Notes: generated from the sequence alone by a model not told the origin. Counted from the first letter of the stretch, positions 9,205 through 18,586 are shown. The stretch is DNA of 64,000 bases from Phycicoccus sp. HDW14 (GCF_011383005.1 NZ_CP049935.1:2852001-2916000), one strand, 5' to 3'. Program-made: numbers and translations.

Positions 9205-9708
9205 TCAGTCGCCGGTGACGCCGTCGGCCATCTCGCGGAGGATGTCGAGGTGGCCGTTGTGCCGCGCGTTCTCCTCGATGAGGTGGAGAATCACCCAGCG
9301 CAGGGTGGGGTGCTCACCGGTGCTGATCGGGGTCGCCGAGCGGGCGTCGAGGTCGAGGTCGGCGACGATCGCGTCGGTGACGCGGGCCTGTTCCTCGTAG
9401 CCGGCGAGGATCTCGGCGAGGGGCTGCTCGGCGCCGTCGATGAACTCCTGGTCGGGCGACTCGTCGGTCCACGGCCCGCGGTCGGGTCCGCCGACGAAGC
9501 GGTTCTCGACCCACGAGTGCTCGACCCACCGCATGTGGTTGACCACCCCGCCGATGCTCATGAGCGGGGAGGTGCCCAGCAGCGCCTCGCCGGACCGTCC
9601 CTCCGCGAGGTCGCGGCACTTCTCGGCCGCGGTGTCGCGGGTGTACTGGAGCATGGTGAGCAGTGTGCTGCGCTCGTCCCAGGCGGTCGGCACGTCGTTC
9701 CGTGGCAT
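9205..9708 (-). CDS. DinB / DUF664 family protein
   Basis: A 167-residue four-helix-bundle protein of the DinB superfamily (DUF664). Metal-ligand histidines fit the family pattern: VVNHMRWVEHSW in helix 2 and HLIEENARHNGHLDIL in the last helix. In actinobacteria many of these are mycothiol-dependent transferases. The substrate cannot be inferred here. It stands alone, convergent with the exporter operon. Confidence 0.88.
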   Translation of the reverse strand: MPRNDVPTAWDERSTLLTMLQYTRDTAAEKCRDLAEGRSGEALLGTSPLMSIGGVVNHMRWVEHSWVENRFVGGPDRGPWTDESPDQEFIDGAEQPLAEILAGYEEQARVTDAIVADLDLDARSATPISTGEHPTLRWVILHLIEENARHNGHLDILREMADGVTGD

Positions 9709-9887
9709 GCCGCCACAGTAGGCGCAGGGTCCGACGGGTTCATCCGCGATACAGAGCGACGGCGCGCGGCGCCGAGCGGTCGAGCACCATTGCGAGTTCT
9801 CGCAGTGCGCTTGCGTCGAGAAGACCCGCGGGCTCAGGATCGGCGTCGAGCGCCCTGCTGGAGGGCGCGCGGACAGAGGGGATTCCC

Positions 9888-10847
9888 ATGGGACTCAGGA
9901 CGATTGCCGCACGGCTGGTGCCGGTGGTGGCGCTCGCCGCCGCCGTGGCCAGCGCTCCGGCACTCCCGGCACAGGCTGCGGCCACCGCCCCGGAGCCGTA
10001 CCGGCTCAAGGTGGTGGAGCACAACATCGAGGGCGGGCCGGGCTTCGGCGGGGCCCCCGGGGCCCTCGCCGGCGTCAACGCGCAGATCACCGCGTTCGAC
10101 CCCGACGTCGTCATGCTCACCGAGGTGTGCGCCAACCAGCGCGACGAGTTCGTCAAGCAGCACCCGGGGTGGACGGTCTACTTCTCGGTCATGGTCGAGG
10201 TCCAGGCCAGCTGCGGGAACATGAGCACCAACCCGAACCTCCGTCAGGGTCAGCTGCTCGCCTCCCCGCACCCCCTGAGCAACGTGTCGAACGACAACCT
10301 CGGGGACGCCGACGCCGCCGACCCCAACCGGGTCAAGCAGTTCAAGCTCCTCTGCGCCGACGTGAAGATCGGCACCCGAGCGCCCGACAGCCTGCGGGCC
10401 TGCGTGACGCACCTGCGCGCCCACCAGGAGGCCGACGACCAGGCGGCGCGCGAGCGGCAGACCGCCCGCATCCGCACCCTGCTGCACGACCGCATCTGGA
10501 CGCAGGGGCAGGCCGTGACCGTCGGCGGCGACTTCAACGCCCTGCCGAACTTCAACGCGATGGACAGCATGTACTACCTCAACCGCAACAGCACGTTCGG
10601 TGGCGCCGGGGACTTCCACGAGGCCGAGCAGACCGACCCGCAGTGGTTCTCCACGCACGGGCCCTCCGTCACATGCCGGGAGACGGTCTGTCGCACCGGG
10701 GAGCGCACCTTCGGTGCCGCGTCGAAGTACGACTACCTGTTCATCTCGCGCAACGTGACCCACGGCGGACGGGTCAGCGGCCTCGTGCTCGACACGTACG
10801 GCTCCGACCACCACGTCTACCGCGCGTTCTTCGACATCACCTACTGA
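9888..10847 (+). CDS. Secreted endonuclease/exonuclease/phosphatase (EEP) family protein
   Basis: A 319-residue EEP-fold protein (PF03372). A signal peptide runs from the ATG at 9888 (MGLRTIAARLVPVVALAAAV) to an AQAAA cleavage site. Catalytic-type motifs follow: VVEHNIEGG, LTEVCANQ (metal-binding Glu), VGGDFNALP (Asp/Asn), and the C-terminal GSDHHVYRAFF with the catalytic His. The protein has several cysteines and is likely exported. It could cleave nucleic acid, inositol phosphates or sphingolipids; sequence alone does not decide. A second EEP gene lies 0.9 kb away on the other strand. Confidence 0.87.
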   Translation: MGLRTIAARLVPVVALAAAVASAPALPAQAAATAPEPYRLKVVEHNIEGGPGFGGAPGALAGVNAQITAFDPDVVMLTEVCANQRDEFVKQHPGWTVYFSVMVEVQASCGNMSTNPNLRQGQLLASPHPLSNVSNDNLGDADAADPNRVKQFKLLCADVKIGTRAPDSLRACVTHLRAHQEADDQAARERQTARIRTLLHDRIWTQGQAVTVGGDFNALPNFNAMDSMYYLNRNSTFGGAGDFHEAEQTDPQWFSTHGPSVTCRETVCRTGERTFGAASKYDYLFISRNVTHGGRVSGLVLDTYGSDHHVYRAFFDITY

Positions 10848-10910
10848 GCGGGCGGAGCCCGGCGCGGCCGACAGGACGCGTCGGGCTCTCCTGCCTGCGA
10901 GGATCGGGGG

Positions 10911-11777
10911 ATGGGCATCCAGGAGGTCGCCTCCGAGCTGTACGGCCTGCCGCCGGAGGAGTTCACAGCGGCGCGCAACGCCGCTGCGGCGGAGGCGAAG
11001 TCGTCGGGTGACGCCGAGCTGGCCGCCGCGGTCAAGGTGCTGCGCAAGCCGTCGGTCGGCGCCTGGCTGCTCAACCAGCTGGTGCGGCAGCACGAGGACG
11101 AGGTCGGGCAGGTGCTCGAGCTGGGCGCCCGGCTACGGGCCGCGCAGGGGACGCTGGGGGCCGCCGGCCTCCGGGCCCTCGACACGCAGCGTCGGGCACT
11201 GACCCGGGCCGTCGCCGGACAGGCCGTGGCCATCGGGCAGTCGGCAGGGCGGTCGGTGTCGGCGTCCGTGACGGCGGCGGTCGAGGAGACGCTGCGCTCG
11301 GCGATGGTCGACACCGAGGCCGGCACTGCGCTGTCGTCCGGGCTGCTCGTCGACACGTTCAGCGCGTCGGGGCTCGAGCCCGTCGACCTCTCCCGCGTGG
11401 TGGCCGTCGGTGGTGCCACGCCGCGTGCCGGGAGGTCGCGGTCGGGTTCGGCCACACCGTCGGGGCCGGACCCGGCAGCCGTCGCCGCAGCGCGCAGGGC
11501 GGTCGAGGCCGCGGAGGCGGCGCTGCGGTCGGCGCAGTCGCAGGCCGAGGCCGCGCGGCAGGCGGGTGTCGCGGCCCGCCGCCGGCGGGACGAGGTCGGG
11601 GCCGACCTGGAGAAGGCCCGGCAGGCGGTCGAGGCGCTGGAGGAGAGGCTGTCGGCCGCCGTGTCGGCCGACGAGGACGCGCGGCGCGCCCAGCACACGG
11701 CAACCCGTGACGAGCGCTCCGCCGTCGAGGCCGCACAGAAGGCCCAGAGAGCCCTCGACCGCCTCCTCGACGGCTGA
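10911..11777 (+). CDS. Coiled-coil hypothetical protein
   Basis: A 288-residue soluble protein. Residues 1-60 form a conserved helical segment (ELYGLPPEEFTAARNAAAAE, then VKVLRKPSVGAWLLNQLVR). A Ser/Gly/Pro linker follows near residue 170. The C-terminal 110 residues are a strongly predicted coiled coil rich in Ala, Arg and Glu. The N-terminal KPSVGAWLLNQL block occurs in other actinobacterial proteins of unknown function. It does not resemble a characterised enzyme. It lies between the two EEP genes. Confidence 0.75.
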   Translation: MGIQEVASELYGLPPEEFTAARNAAAAEAKSSGDAELAAAVKVLRKPSVGAWLLNQLVRQHEDEVGQVLELGARLRAAQGTLGAAGLRALDTQRRALTRAVAGQAVAIGQSAGRSVSASVTAAVEETLRSAMVDTEAGTALSSGLLVDTFSASGLEPVDLSRVVAVGGATPRAGRSRSGSATPSGPDPAAVAAARRAVEAAEAALRSAQSQAEAARQAGVAARRRRDEVGADLEKARQAVEALEERLSAAVSADEDARRAQHTATRDERSAVEAAQKAQRALDRLLDG

Positions 11778-11793
11778 TCTGCGCGAGGCGAAT

Positions 11794-12723
11794 TCAGCCG
11801 CCGGGGGTCACCGAGACCTGCACCGACCCGTAGAGGACGCGGTGGTCGGAGCACGGTGCCGAGCCGCAGGGCGGGATCGCCAGGGAGTCCGCCGAGTAGG
11901 ACCCGACGACCCGAGTGGCCCGGACGAAGATGAGGTCGATCTTCGACGTCTGCCCGCAGGATTCGATGCCGGGGGCAGACTCCGTCGTCGCCTCCCCGTA
12001 GCCGGGGCAGCGGGCATCGGTGTCGTCGAGCTCCCGGTAGGCGCCCGTGTTGTGCGAGTTCACGGCGGTGTCGACGGTCGGCGAGTACCAGGCGTCGAGC
12101 CGGCCGTAGCTGGGCTGGGCGTTGAAGTCTCCCGCGACGAGCACCGTGTCACCCGCGGCGTCGAAGGCCTCGACCCGGTTCCGCACCTCAGTGAGCTGGA
12201 TGACGTTGATCTTCTCCCCGCCGAGGTCCTGGTTCAGCGGCGTGATGTGCGTCGTGCAGAACCGGAGGTGCGGCGAGCTCTGCAGCGGGGCGCAGAGCAG
12301 CTTGCGGGCCTCGGTCGAGCCGTCCGAGGACAGGGTGTAGCGGTTCGCGCCTCCGAGCGGCTCCTTGCTGAAGATCGCCAGGCCGAAGGGCTTGCCCCCG
12401 CACGCGGTCGTGCTGTGCGCCTCGAACCGGGCGAAGTTCGACGCGTCCCGGGGCCACCCCGCCGCCCGCAGACTGCTGACGACCGCGTCGTACTGCCCCT
12501 GGCACAGCTCGTTGAGGGCGACGAGGTCCGCCCCGCGATTGGTCACCGAGCTCGTGATCTGGCCGACCAGGCCGTCGGTGGTCGACCCGCGGTGCATCGT
12601 CCATCCCGCGACGTTCCACGTCCACACGGTGACCGACGACGTCCCCGCCGCACCGGCGGGCAGCGCGCCGACGACGGACAGACCGATCACGGCCACTACC
12701 AAGGCAATGCGGATCCGGCGCAC
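11794..12723 (-). CDS. Secreted EEP-family protein, second paralogue
   Basis: A 309-residue exported EEP-fold protein. The GTG at 12723, preceded by GGGAGGGAG, gives the signal peptide RRIRIALVVAVIGLSVVGAL ending at AGAAG. Motifs are VWTWNVAGW, LVALNELCQGQ, VLVAGDFNAQPS, KIDLIFVRA and CSDHRVLYG, matching the metal and catalytic residues of the family. It differs considerably from the paralogue at 9888, so this is not a recent duplication. It lies just before the tRNA-Lys gene that hosts the integrated element, on the chromosomal side. Confidence 0.85.
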   Translation of the reverse strand: MRRIRIALVVAVIGLSVVGALPAGAAGTSSVTVWTWNVAGWTMHRGSTTDGLVGQITSSVTNRGADLVALNELCQGQYDAVVSSLRAAGWPRDASNFARFEAHSTTACGGKPFGLAIFSKEPLGGANRYTLSSDGSTEARKLLCAPLQSSPHLRFCTTHITPLNQDLGGEKINVIQLTEVRNRVEAFDAAGDTVLVAGDFNAQPSYGRLDAWYSPTVDTAVNSHNTGAYRELDDTDARCPGYGEATTESAPGIESCGQTSKIDLIFVRATRVVGSYSADSLAIPPCGSAPCSDHRVLYGSVQVSVTPGG

Positions 12724-12976
12724 ATCGCAGCTCCCTCCCTCGAGAGGCCGATCCCCGCGGACCTCGTGTGCAGAACGTACCGGGGCCGCCCGGTGGCCCG
12801 CATCCCGCAGGACGATGCGGCCTGAAGCCGGCGCCGCCGTCTCGGTCGCTCCACGGCGCGATGCCGCGGGCTGCCGAGATCGGCCGGATGCCTGGCCGGA
12901 GCCGTCGTCTGACGAGTGACGCACTACCCTCGGGCCATCGGCGACGGGCCGGGAGACCCCGGCCCAGCCTCGCCGA

Positions 12977-13053
12977 GGGCCTCTAGCTCAATTGGTCAGA
13001 GCTGCGGACTTTTAATCCGTAGGTTGTGGGTTCGAGCCCCACGGGGCCCACCA
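12977..13053 (+). tRNA. tRNA-Lys (anticodon TTT), CCA encoded
   Basis: The cloverleaf is complete: acceptor GGGCCTC pairs with GGGGCCC (one G-T pair), D stem GCTC/GAGC, anticodon stem GCGGA/TCCGT with loop CTTTTAA (anticodon TTT), and T stem GTGGG/CCCAC with loop TTCGAGC. Discriminator A and an encoded CCA end the gene at 13053. The 3' 38 bp double as the left attachment site of the integrated element, so the tRNA stays functional. Confidence 0.95.
13016..13053 (+). repeat. attL: 38-bp attachment repeat in the tRNA-Lys 3' end
   Basis: From TCCGTAGGTTGTGGG through CCCACCA, it covers the anticodon 3' strand, T arm and acceptor. It is identical to 45438-45475; flanking bases differ on both sides. 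Confidence 0.93.
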
Positions 13054-13271
13054 TCACCGCAGGTCAGGGGTGGTAGCCGACAAGCGGATTCTCCGGCGTA
13101 CCGCCCGATGCGGCTACATGTGCGGTCACATGTCGTCGCTGGCTTCATCACCGCGTCCGTGCACTCCACGCCGGAGAGCGTCAGTTCGACGACGTGACGG
13201 CCGGCTCCCGTCCGAACAGTGCGACTTCCTGTGGTTGACTTCTTCGAACCCATTTCGATGAAGGGAAGCAC

Positions 13272-13598
13272 ATGGCTCAGCGAACGATCACGGTCCTGTC
13301 CGACGACCTCGACGGGAAAGAGAGCTCGGACATCGAGACCGTGACTTTCGGATTCGACGGCGCCACTTACGAGATCGACCTGTCGAAGAAGAACCGCGAT
13401 GCCCTGGAGAAGGCGCTCACCCCCTACCTCAACGTCGCGCGCAAGGCGGCTGGCACACGCAGTCGTCCCGCGGCTGCGAGCCGACGGTCCGCTGTCTCCT
13501 CGGATGACCGAGACTGGCTGCGCAAGAACGGCTTCCCTGACATCAAGGACCGCGGGCGGCTCTCGAAGGATGCCACGGACGCGTTGAAGAAGCGTTGA
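13272..13598 (+). CDS. lsr2: Lsr2 family nucleoid-associated protein
   Basis: A 108-residue Lsr2 protein. The N-terminal dimerisation domain (TITVLSDDLDGKESSDIETV, then FGFDGATYEIDLSKKN) is joined by a basic linker to the C-terminal AT-hook-like DNA-binding domain. There the usual RGR motif is replaced by a KNGF/DRGRLSKD context. Lsr2 is the actinobacterial functional analogue of H-NS and silences AT-rich foreign DNA. It is the first gene inside attL and points inward, with an AAGGGAAG ribosome site. A copy carried on the element may keep the lower-GC cargo quiet or protect the host from fitness cost; that role is inferred. Confidence 0.93.
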   Translation: MAQRTITVLSDDLDGKESSDIETVTFGFDGATYEIDLSKKNRDALEKALTPYLNVARKAAGTRSRPAAASRRSAVSSDDRDWLRKNGFPDIKDRGRLSKDATDALKKR

Positions 13599-13638
13599 TC
13601 CCGCACGGCGGATAGTCGCCGTGCAGCGCGATGCGACC

Positions 13639-14807
13639 TTACTCATCGGAGGGGGCCTCCGGGCTTCCGTCGTTCTCTAGGGACTCAAGGGCAGCAGCCA
13701 TCGCCGGCGATACGGCGCGCCGCCCCAGATAGACGTCCTGGGTCATCGAGATACGCGAATGTCCCAGCTGATCCGCGATCATCCGAGCGCTTGCTCCACT
13801 ACTGTCGAGAAGGGTCGCGACGGTCTTCCTATAGGTGTGTGGGGTGACCCATTCGAACTGTGTTCCCGCCCGGACCCGGCGGAATGCCGCCCCGACATTG
13901 TTTCCGTCGCGGTACCCGCCAATGGTGTCGGCGAACACGGGGCCATCTAAATCGCCTAAACGTGCGAGCCGTGCTCGCAGCATGGTCAGACACCAACCCG
14001 GAAGTACCAGGACGCGGTAGGACGACCGCGACTTGAGCCTGGACGCGACGAGCCCTTTGCCCTTGACGCGGATGACGGTTCTCTCGACGCTGAGGATGCC
14101 TCGGTCTAGGTCGACATCGGACCAGCGAACTCCCAGCGCCTCCCCGAGGCGAAGCCCGGTCGCCAAGACGAAGCGGGCAAGCTCCGGCAGGTCGTGCCGA
14201 CGGGCGAAGTCGTCTCCGTCCAGGTGCTCCAGCCATTGCCGCACCTCCGGGGCCGTCATGGCCCGGGCGGTCCGATCCCGGTCGAGCTCGAGCGGGGTGA
14301 CGTCTCGCACGGGGTTGAACACCATGCCGCCCTGGCGAACGGCCCAGCCGCATGTCCCCGACACGACGGTGCGACAGAGCTTCGCCGTGGCGTAGCCCTT
14401 GGATCGGAGGGTGGCCTGCAGGAAGTGGTCGACTCGTGCTGTCGTCACCTCTCCCAAGCGCAGCTGTCCGAGCTGAGGGATGACGTGCCGCTCGGCCGCG
14501 TGCCTGTAGAGGTCCAGCGTGGTGGGGCTTCGCGTCCCACGCTCTACCCGATCCTCCATCGTCCCGAGCCAGGTGTGCACGGCCGCGGTCAAGGACATGC
14601 TCGCGGTGGCCTCGACCTGCTCCCCCACCCTCAGTGAATGTTCGAGGGCCTGCAGCACTGCTCGACGAGCCCCCGCTCGCGTGGGGCATCACGACGGATT
14701 CGCCGGCGCCGCCCAGCGAAGTCCCGGTAGAAGACCGTGGCCACCGTGCTGCGCCCCCGCGTCGAGTAGGTCACCTCGCCGTACTCACCGATGCCCAGTC
14801 GCCTCAT
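13639..14807 (-). CDS. int: Tyrosine recombinase integrase (apparent frameshift near N terminus)
   Basis: A phage-type integrase of about 389 residues that would recombine attP with the tRNA-Lys site. The catalytic domain shows the Arg in ATGLRLGEALGVRWSD, HTYR in PHTYRKT, LGHSRISMTQDVY with the second His, and the nucleophile Tyr. A core-binding domain precedes it (HTWLGTMEDRVERG). The start ATG at 14807 overlaps the excisionase stop (ATGA) and encodes the arm-binding domain (LGIGEYGEVTYSTRGRSTVA). Adding one base to the run 14683-14686 joins it to the body through DAPTRAGARRAVLQALEHS. If the shift is real, the integrase would lack its arm-binding domain. Confidence 0.9.
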
Positions 14808-15007
14808 GAGGCGACATCCGTCGACAGTGCGGCCACCCATGCTTTGACGTCCTCCGGACGGTAGCGGAGCCGCCGTCCCACACGCCGCGCTGGAGGGCCT
14901 ATGCCCTGCCCTCGCCACGAGTAGAGGGTCTGAATTGGCACTCCGAGGTAGTAACTGGCGTCTTCGACGCTCCACAGGCGATCCTCGGCGAGCGCCTGGC
15001 CGTTCAT
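14804..15007 (-). CDS. xis: Excisionase-like helix-turn-helix protein
   Basis: A 67-residue DNA-binding protein with a MerR-type winged helix (LWSVEDASYYLGVPIQTLYS, then RRVGRRLRYRPEDVKAWV), the standard excisionase of actinomycete integrative elements. It directs the integrase towards excision. The ATG at 15007 overlaps the end of the replication initiator gene and its stop overlaps the integrase start, so rep, xis and int are translationally coupled. Confidence 0.88.
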   Translation of the reverse strand: MNGQALAEDRLWSVEDASYYLGVPIQTLYSWRGQGIGPPARRVGRRLRYRPEDVKAWVAALSTDVAS

Positions 15008-16515
15008 CCCACTGCCCTCAACGAGGTCGACTGCGCGGTTGCCGAACGACCATCCACAGGTGGATCGGCGCCAGTCATCGTCTTGGCGACCTCGTACTGT
15101 TCGCGCCACCGTCGACGTTGGATGACGGTCTCCATGAGGATGGAGGACGAGGTTCCCCCGTGGCTCACGACTGCTGACCACAGGAAGCGCGCATCGCCAT
15201 CGGAGGCAACGACATCAGCGGCCATGCGTCGGGCCGAGTCGACCTCGATGCCTGCCTCCTCCAATGCCTGCCGGACAACGGCAGCGCGGTCGACCCTGTG
15301 GTCGGCGAGGGTCTTGCCCGACCACCCACGCGAGACCAGCACTCGCCGGCCGCCGACACCGAGGTGCTCGCGGTCGTGGGCCTTGCTGGGACACCGGCCC
15401 GGCTCGAGGCCCGGACCCACGGTGCGTGGCTGCACGCCGAACCGCAGCCAGTTGGCGCAGTCGGGCGAACAGGGCAGCCAGCGAACCTCTGCGTGGAGTC
15501 GGTCGATGTGGGCCTCGTAGGCCGCATTCGAGTCGCCGGAGTACGTCTCTCCTACCGCCTTCGTCAAATACTTCGTGAGGTAGCGGACCGACCGGTCGGC
15601 GTCGGAAGAGCCGGCGAGCAACCCCTGGACGTCGAGCTGCGACCCGAAACGCAGCACGTGAGCTGGCCTTGCGTCGTCGTCGGCGCTGAGCTCGTCCAAG
15701 GCCGCGTCCCAGGTCTGAAGGGGCTGCTCGGTGACGGGGTCGAGGTAGTCCCGGCCATCCCACACCGGCAGCTCCTCGACGAACACTGGAGTGTCGAACG
15801 CCGGCCACCACAGCTGGTGGTAGGTCGCCCGCGTCACCTCCTTGATGACGGACCGGGGAATGGCCCCTCGCACGGCGACATGGAAGTGCGGCGCGAGCCG
15901 GCGCTGCCCCTCGACGGCGCCGAAGTACTGCACCTTGTACCCGGCGCAGCGGCGGAGGTTTTGGAACCACCGGTCGAGAAGCCTCGGGAAGTGAAGGGCA
16001 TCGAGCGCTGCCCGTCGGTAGTCGTAGCCATCCGCGTCCCGGGGTGTCCCGGCGCCGGCGACGATCCGGCCATAACCGGGCAGGGTCAGGGTGATGAACA
16101 TCGAGGGGCGGTACGTGCGACCGTCCGGCGCCTCGAAGACTCGGCCCACCGTGCGGTCCTCCTGCGGAACACGGGGCAGGTCGGGAACATCCCTTCGACG
16201 CCGTGTGGAGCGTGAACGAGTCGTCGCCTCCTGCGTCTCCGTCTCCGGGTCGTTGTCCGCCTCGGTTGACGATCGCTGCCACTCTGGTTCCTCGTCCAGG
16301 TGCCAGCCGGCGAGGCATTGGGTCATCCGGAGCGTCCGAGCGCGCGCAGCACACGAGGGGCACCGTGACTCGCGGGTCGACTGACAGGGAAGAGCGACGA
16401 CCGCAGCCTCCCCGGTCTCCCGGTCGATCACCCTGCGCAACAGCGGGCGGATGCAGACCCGTTCCTTGACCGCGTACTCCTGCACCGCGTCGAGCGGAAC
16501 GTCAGACGGCCTCAT
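15004..16515 (-). CDS. RepSA-like rolling-circle replication initiator
   Basis: A 503-residue initiator like RepSA of pSAM2, used for replication of the excised circle. Features in order: an N-terminal Cys cluster CPSCAARA near residue 54; MFITLTLPGYGR; the metal-binding HUH motif in APHFHVAVRG near residue 213; the catalytic Tyr/Lys motif RYLTKYLTK; and a second Cys pair in WLPCSPDCANWLRFG. No frameshift is seen. It overlaps whiB upstream by 14 nt and xis downstream by 4 nt. The HUH and Tyr motifs suggest a nick-and-transfer mechanism rather than theta replication. Confidence 0.92.
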   Translation of the reverse strand: MRPSDVPLDAVQEYAVKERVCIRPLLRRVIDRETGEAAVVALPCQSTRESRCPSCAARARTLRMTQCLAGWHLDEEPEWQRSSTEADNDPETETQEATTRSRSTRRRRDVPDLPRVPQEDRTVGRVFEAPDGRTYRPSMFITLTLPGYGRIVAGAGTPRDADGYDYRRAALDALHFPRLLDRWFQNLRRCAGYKVQYFGAVEGQRRLAPHFHVAVRGAIPRSVIKEVTRATYHQLWWPAFDTPVFVEELPVWDGRDYLDPVTEQPLQTWDAALDELSADDDARPAHVLRFGSQLDVQGLLAGSSDADRSVRYLTKYLTKAVGETYSGDSNAAYEAHIDRLHAEVRWLPCSPDCANWLRFGVQPRTVGPGLEPGRCPSKAHDREHLGVGGRRVLVSRGWSGKTLADHRVDRAAVVRQALEEAGIEVDSARRMAADVVASDGDARFLWSAVVSHGGTSSSILMETVIQRRRWREQYEVAKTMTGADPPVDGRSATAQSTSLRAVG

Positions 16516-16897
16516 CGAGATCCCTCGTCACCGTCATCGTCACGGCCTCTCGGACAACCGCGTTGAGCGACTCCCCTCGATGGAGGCGGGCATCGAGGAC
16601 TGCTCTCTCCTCGGGTGCGAATCCGCCCCAGATCCCGTACGCCTCGCCGTAGAGCAGGGCCGCGGCCAGGCAGCGGCGCTTCACGGGGCAGGACGCGCAG
16701 GCCTGCCGTGCCATCCGGGCAGCTGGCGTACGGAGGTCGGCGAACCAGGCGCCGGACTGGTCACCGGCGCATCGCCCCTTGAGCCGCCACCGGATCCCGT
16801 CCAGCTCCTTCACGACCAGTGGTGTCGCCCTCACGTGGGGCAGCGGCTGCCCGAAGGTGCGGAAGGCGACGCGGTGTGGGTTGTCGGTGAACGTCAT
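16502..16897 (-). CDS. WhiB-family iron-sulfur transcription regulator
   Basis: A 131-residue WhiB-like protein. Four cysteines fit the cluster pattern: one in GRCAGDQSGAWFAD, then CASC and the last C in CPVKRRC. The GIWGGFAPEERAVL turn is the family hallmark. An unusual N terminus of about 40 residues precedes the domain. WhiB-like proteins bind a [4Fe-4S] cluster and sigma factor. It sits inside the transfer/replication operon, overlapping ftsK by 4 nt and rep by 14 nt, so it may link element replication to redox or developmental state. That link is inferred. Confidence 0.9.
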   Translation of the reverse strand: MTFTDNPHRVAFRTFGQPLPHVRATPLVVKELDGIRWRLKGRCAGDQSGAWFADLRTPAARMARQACASCPVKRRCLAAALLYGEAYGIWGGFAPEERAVLDARLHRGESLNAVVREAVTMTVTRDLDEAV

Positions 16898-18338
16898 GCT
16901 GCTTCACCCTCGTCGTGCTCGTCACGGGAGTGCTCGGAGGTTGGCCGGGGCGCCAGTGAGGTCGACAGGTTCAGGATGTCGGCGTCCGTGAGGTACGTCG
17001 AGCGGACGCGTCGAACGTCGCGAGTCCCTTCCGTGCGCACGTAGGCCACGCCGGGTGTGAGCTCGGAGATGTGGTCGGCCCGCGCACCGCGTTCCCTGGC
17101 TCCGTCGCCCAGAACCATGTCGACCTGGATCGGGTTGTCCAGTCGCATCGCGATTCGCGTCGGGAAGAGGTCGCGCCAGCTGACGACGTCCTTGCCGGGA
17201 TCCTGCACGGCGGCGATGACTGTGATGCCGACCGCTCGCCCTTGCGTCAACAACAGCCCGAGCGCGTGCTCGATTCGCCGGACGACGGTCCTCTCGGCGA
17301 AGGCGCTGAGGGTGGCAAGCTCGTCGATGACCACCACGAGGTGGGGGCTGTCGACCGAGGGGCGATGGACGCGCAAGCCGTGCGTCGACAGCTCGAGACT
17401 GCGCCGGGTCTTGAGATCCACGGCTTCCTCGAGGAGGACACACATCGCGTCGGGATGACCGCCCTCGAACCGGGCGAAAGCGCCCCGCCCGAGACCGAGC
17501 TCCATGCCTCCCTTGGGGTCGATGGCCCAGACCTGGACCCAGCCCTCCCTGATCGCAGGCGACAGGCCGTGGACGAGGCTCCACAGGACGGAACCCTTTC
17601 CGGCCCCGGTGGCCCCGGCGACGAGGGCGTGCGTGCCTTCGACCCGGAATCGCCACGGCTTCCCGTCGTCCCCCATCCCCAGGGGCACTCCCCGGAGCGC
17701 CACCGGGCCGGGCGTAATGGGGTGCAGCACTCCCTCGAGGGGGTCGCGGCGTCGGAGCTCGAGCCACACACGCCCGGGGCGAGCAAGCACCACTCGCGCG
17801 TCGGCCACATGGAAGGCGTGCCCGACAGCCTCGGCCCGCGACGCGACGTCGTCCGGAGTGAGTCCGACAGGGAGGCGTAGGAGAAGTCGCTCCAGTCCGG
17901 TGGGACTGACCGTGACCCGAAGGATGGTGGGGATGCGTACGCGTGTCGGCTCGTCGTGGAGCACGACGCCGTGCGGGTGGACGACGAGTCCGCACCGCGA
18001 GGCCACACGAGACCACCGCAGCCGGTACATCGGCGACTTCCATAGGAGGGCGAGCCGCGGGGCAGCGAGCCGGCCGTATGACGCGGGAGCCACCTGGCAC
18101 CAGAGCATCAGCCCAGTAACGACGACGATCCCGACCACCACTCCTGTCCTCGCCCCCAGAACCACGTCAGGGTCGCGCCGCCAAAGAGCGCGACGGCCAC
18201 CACAGGGTGACGCAGTGTGCTGACGATCAGGGCCCACAGGATCTTCGCAAGCAACCACGCCCCCCGAAGGACGGCCTCGACAACCATCGACACCGGGTCG
18301 TCACAGACAACGAAGACCTCACTCCGCCCGGGCTTCAC
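16894..18338 (-). CDS. FtsK/SpoIIIE-type DNA translocase of the element (apparent frameshift)
   Basis: A membrane-anchored translocase of about 481 residues. Residues 1-90 hold two membrane segments (LLAKILWALIVSTLRHPVVA and VVVGIVVVTGLMLWC). The FtsK ATPase core has Walker A GATGAGKGS, WAIDPKGGMELGLG, Walker B VVVIDEL and ITVIAAVQDPGKD. In actinomycete elements such a protein (TraSA/TraB class) moves DNA; here it could alternatively be the coupling protein of the type IV system. The GTG at 18338 overlaps the upstream stop. The frame breaks at the C run 18153-18157; one extra base joins TLTWFWG to ARTGVVVG. Confidence 0.9.
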
Positions 18339-18586
18339 GCCAGCTCCTGGAGGGCCTGGTGATGCAGATCGCGCATGAGCTCCACCACCTCGCGGGCGCG
18401 ATGCTCGAGGTGCATCAGCGCCTCGTCGAGCCCGCGGTCAGGACTGTCGTGCAGGATGGTCCGAAGCCGGACAGCTGTGTCGTCGAGAACCTCCGCCCCT
18501 TGGACGAGTCGACCGGTCGCTGCCGGGAGGTCGTCAGGGCCGACACCGAGCAGCTCGGACCACTCCAGCGGCGTGCCGTGACGCAT
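18335..18586 (-). CDS. Small helical element protein, paralogue B
   Basis: An 83-residue protein with no recognised domain. It shares a layout with the gene immediately upstream (18586-18834): W-x-E-x-LGVG-x3-LP near the N terminus, then a DD/RLR helix (VLDDTAVRLRTIL) and a Glu/Leu-rich C-terminal helix. The two are probably ancient tandem duplicates and may form a heterodimer. It overlaps ftsK by 4 nt (GTGA) and the upstream gene by 1 nt. Confidence 0.75.
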   Translation of the reverse strand: MRHGTPLEWSELLGVGPDDLPAATGRLVQGAEVLDDTAVRLRTILHDSPDRGLDEALMHLEHRAREVVELMRDLHHQALQELA

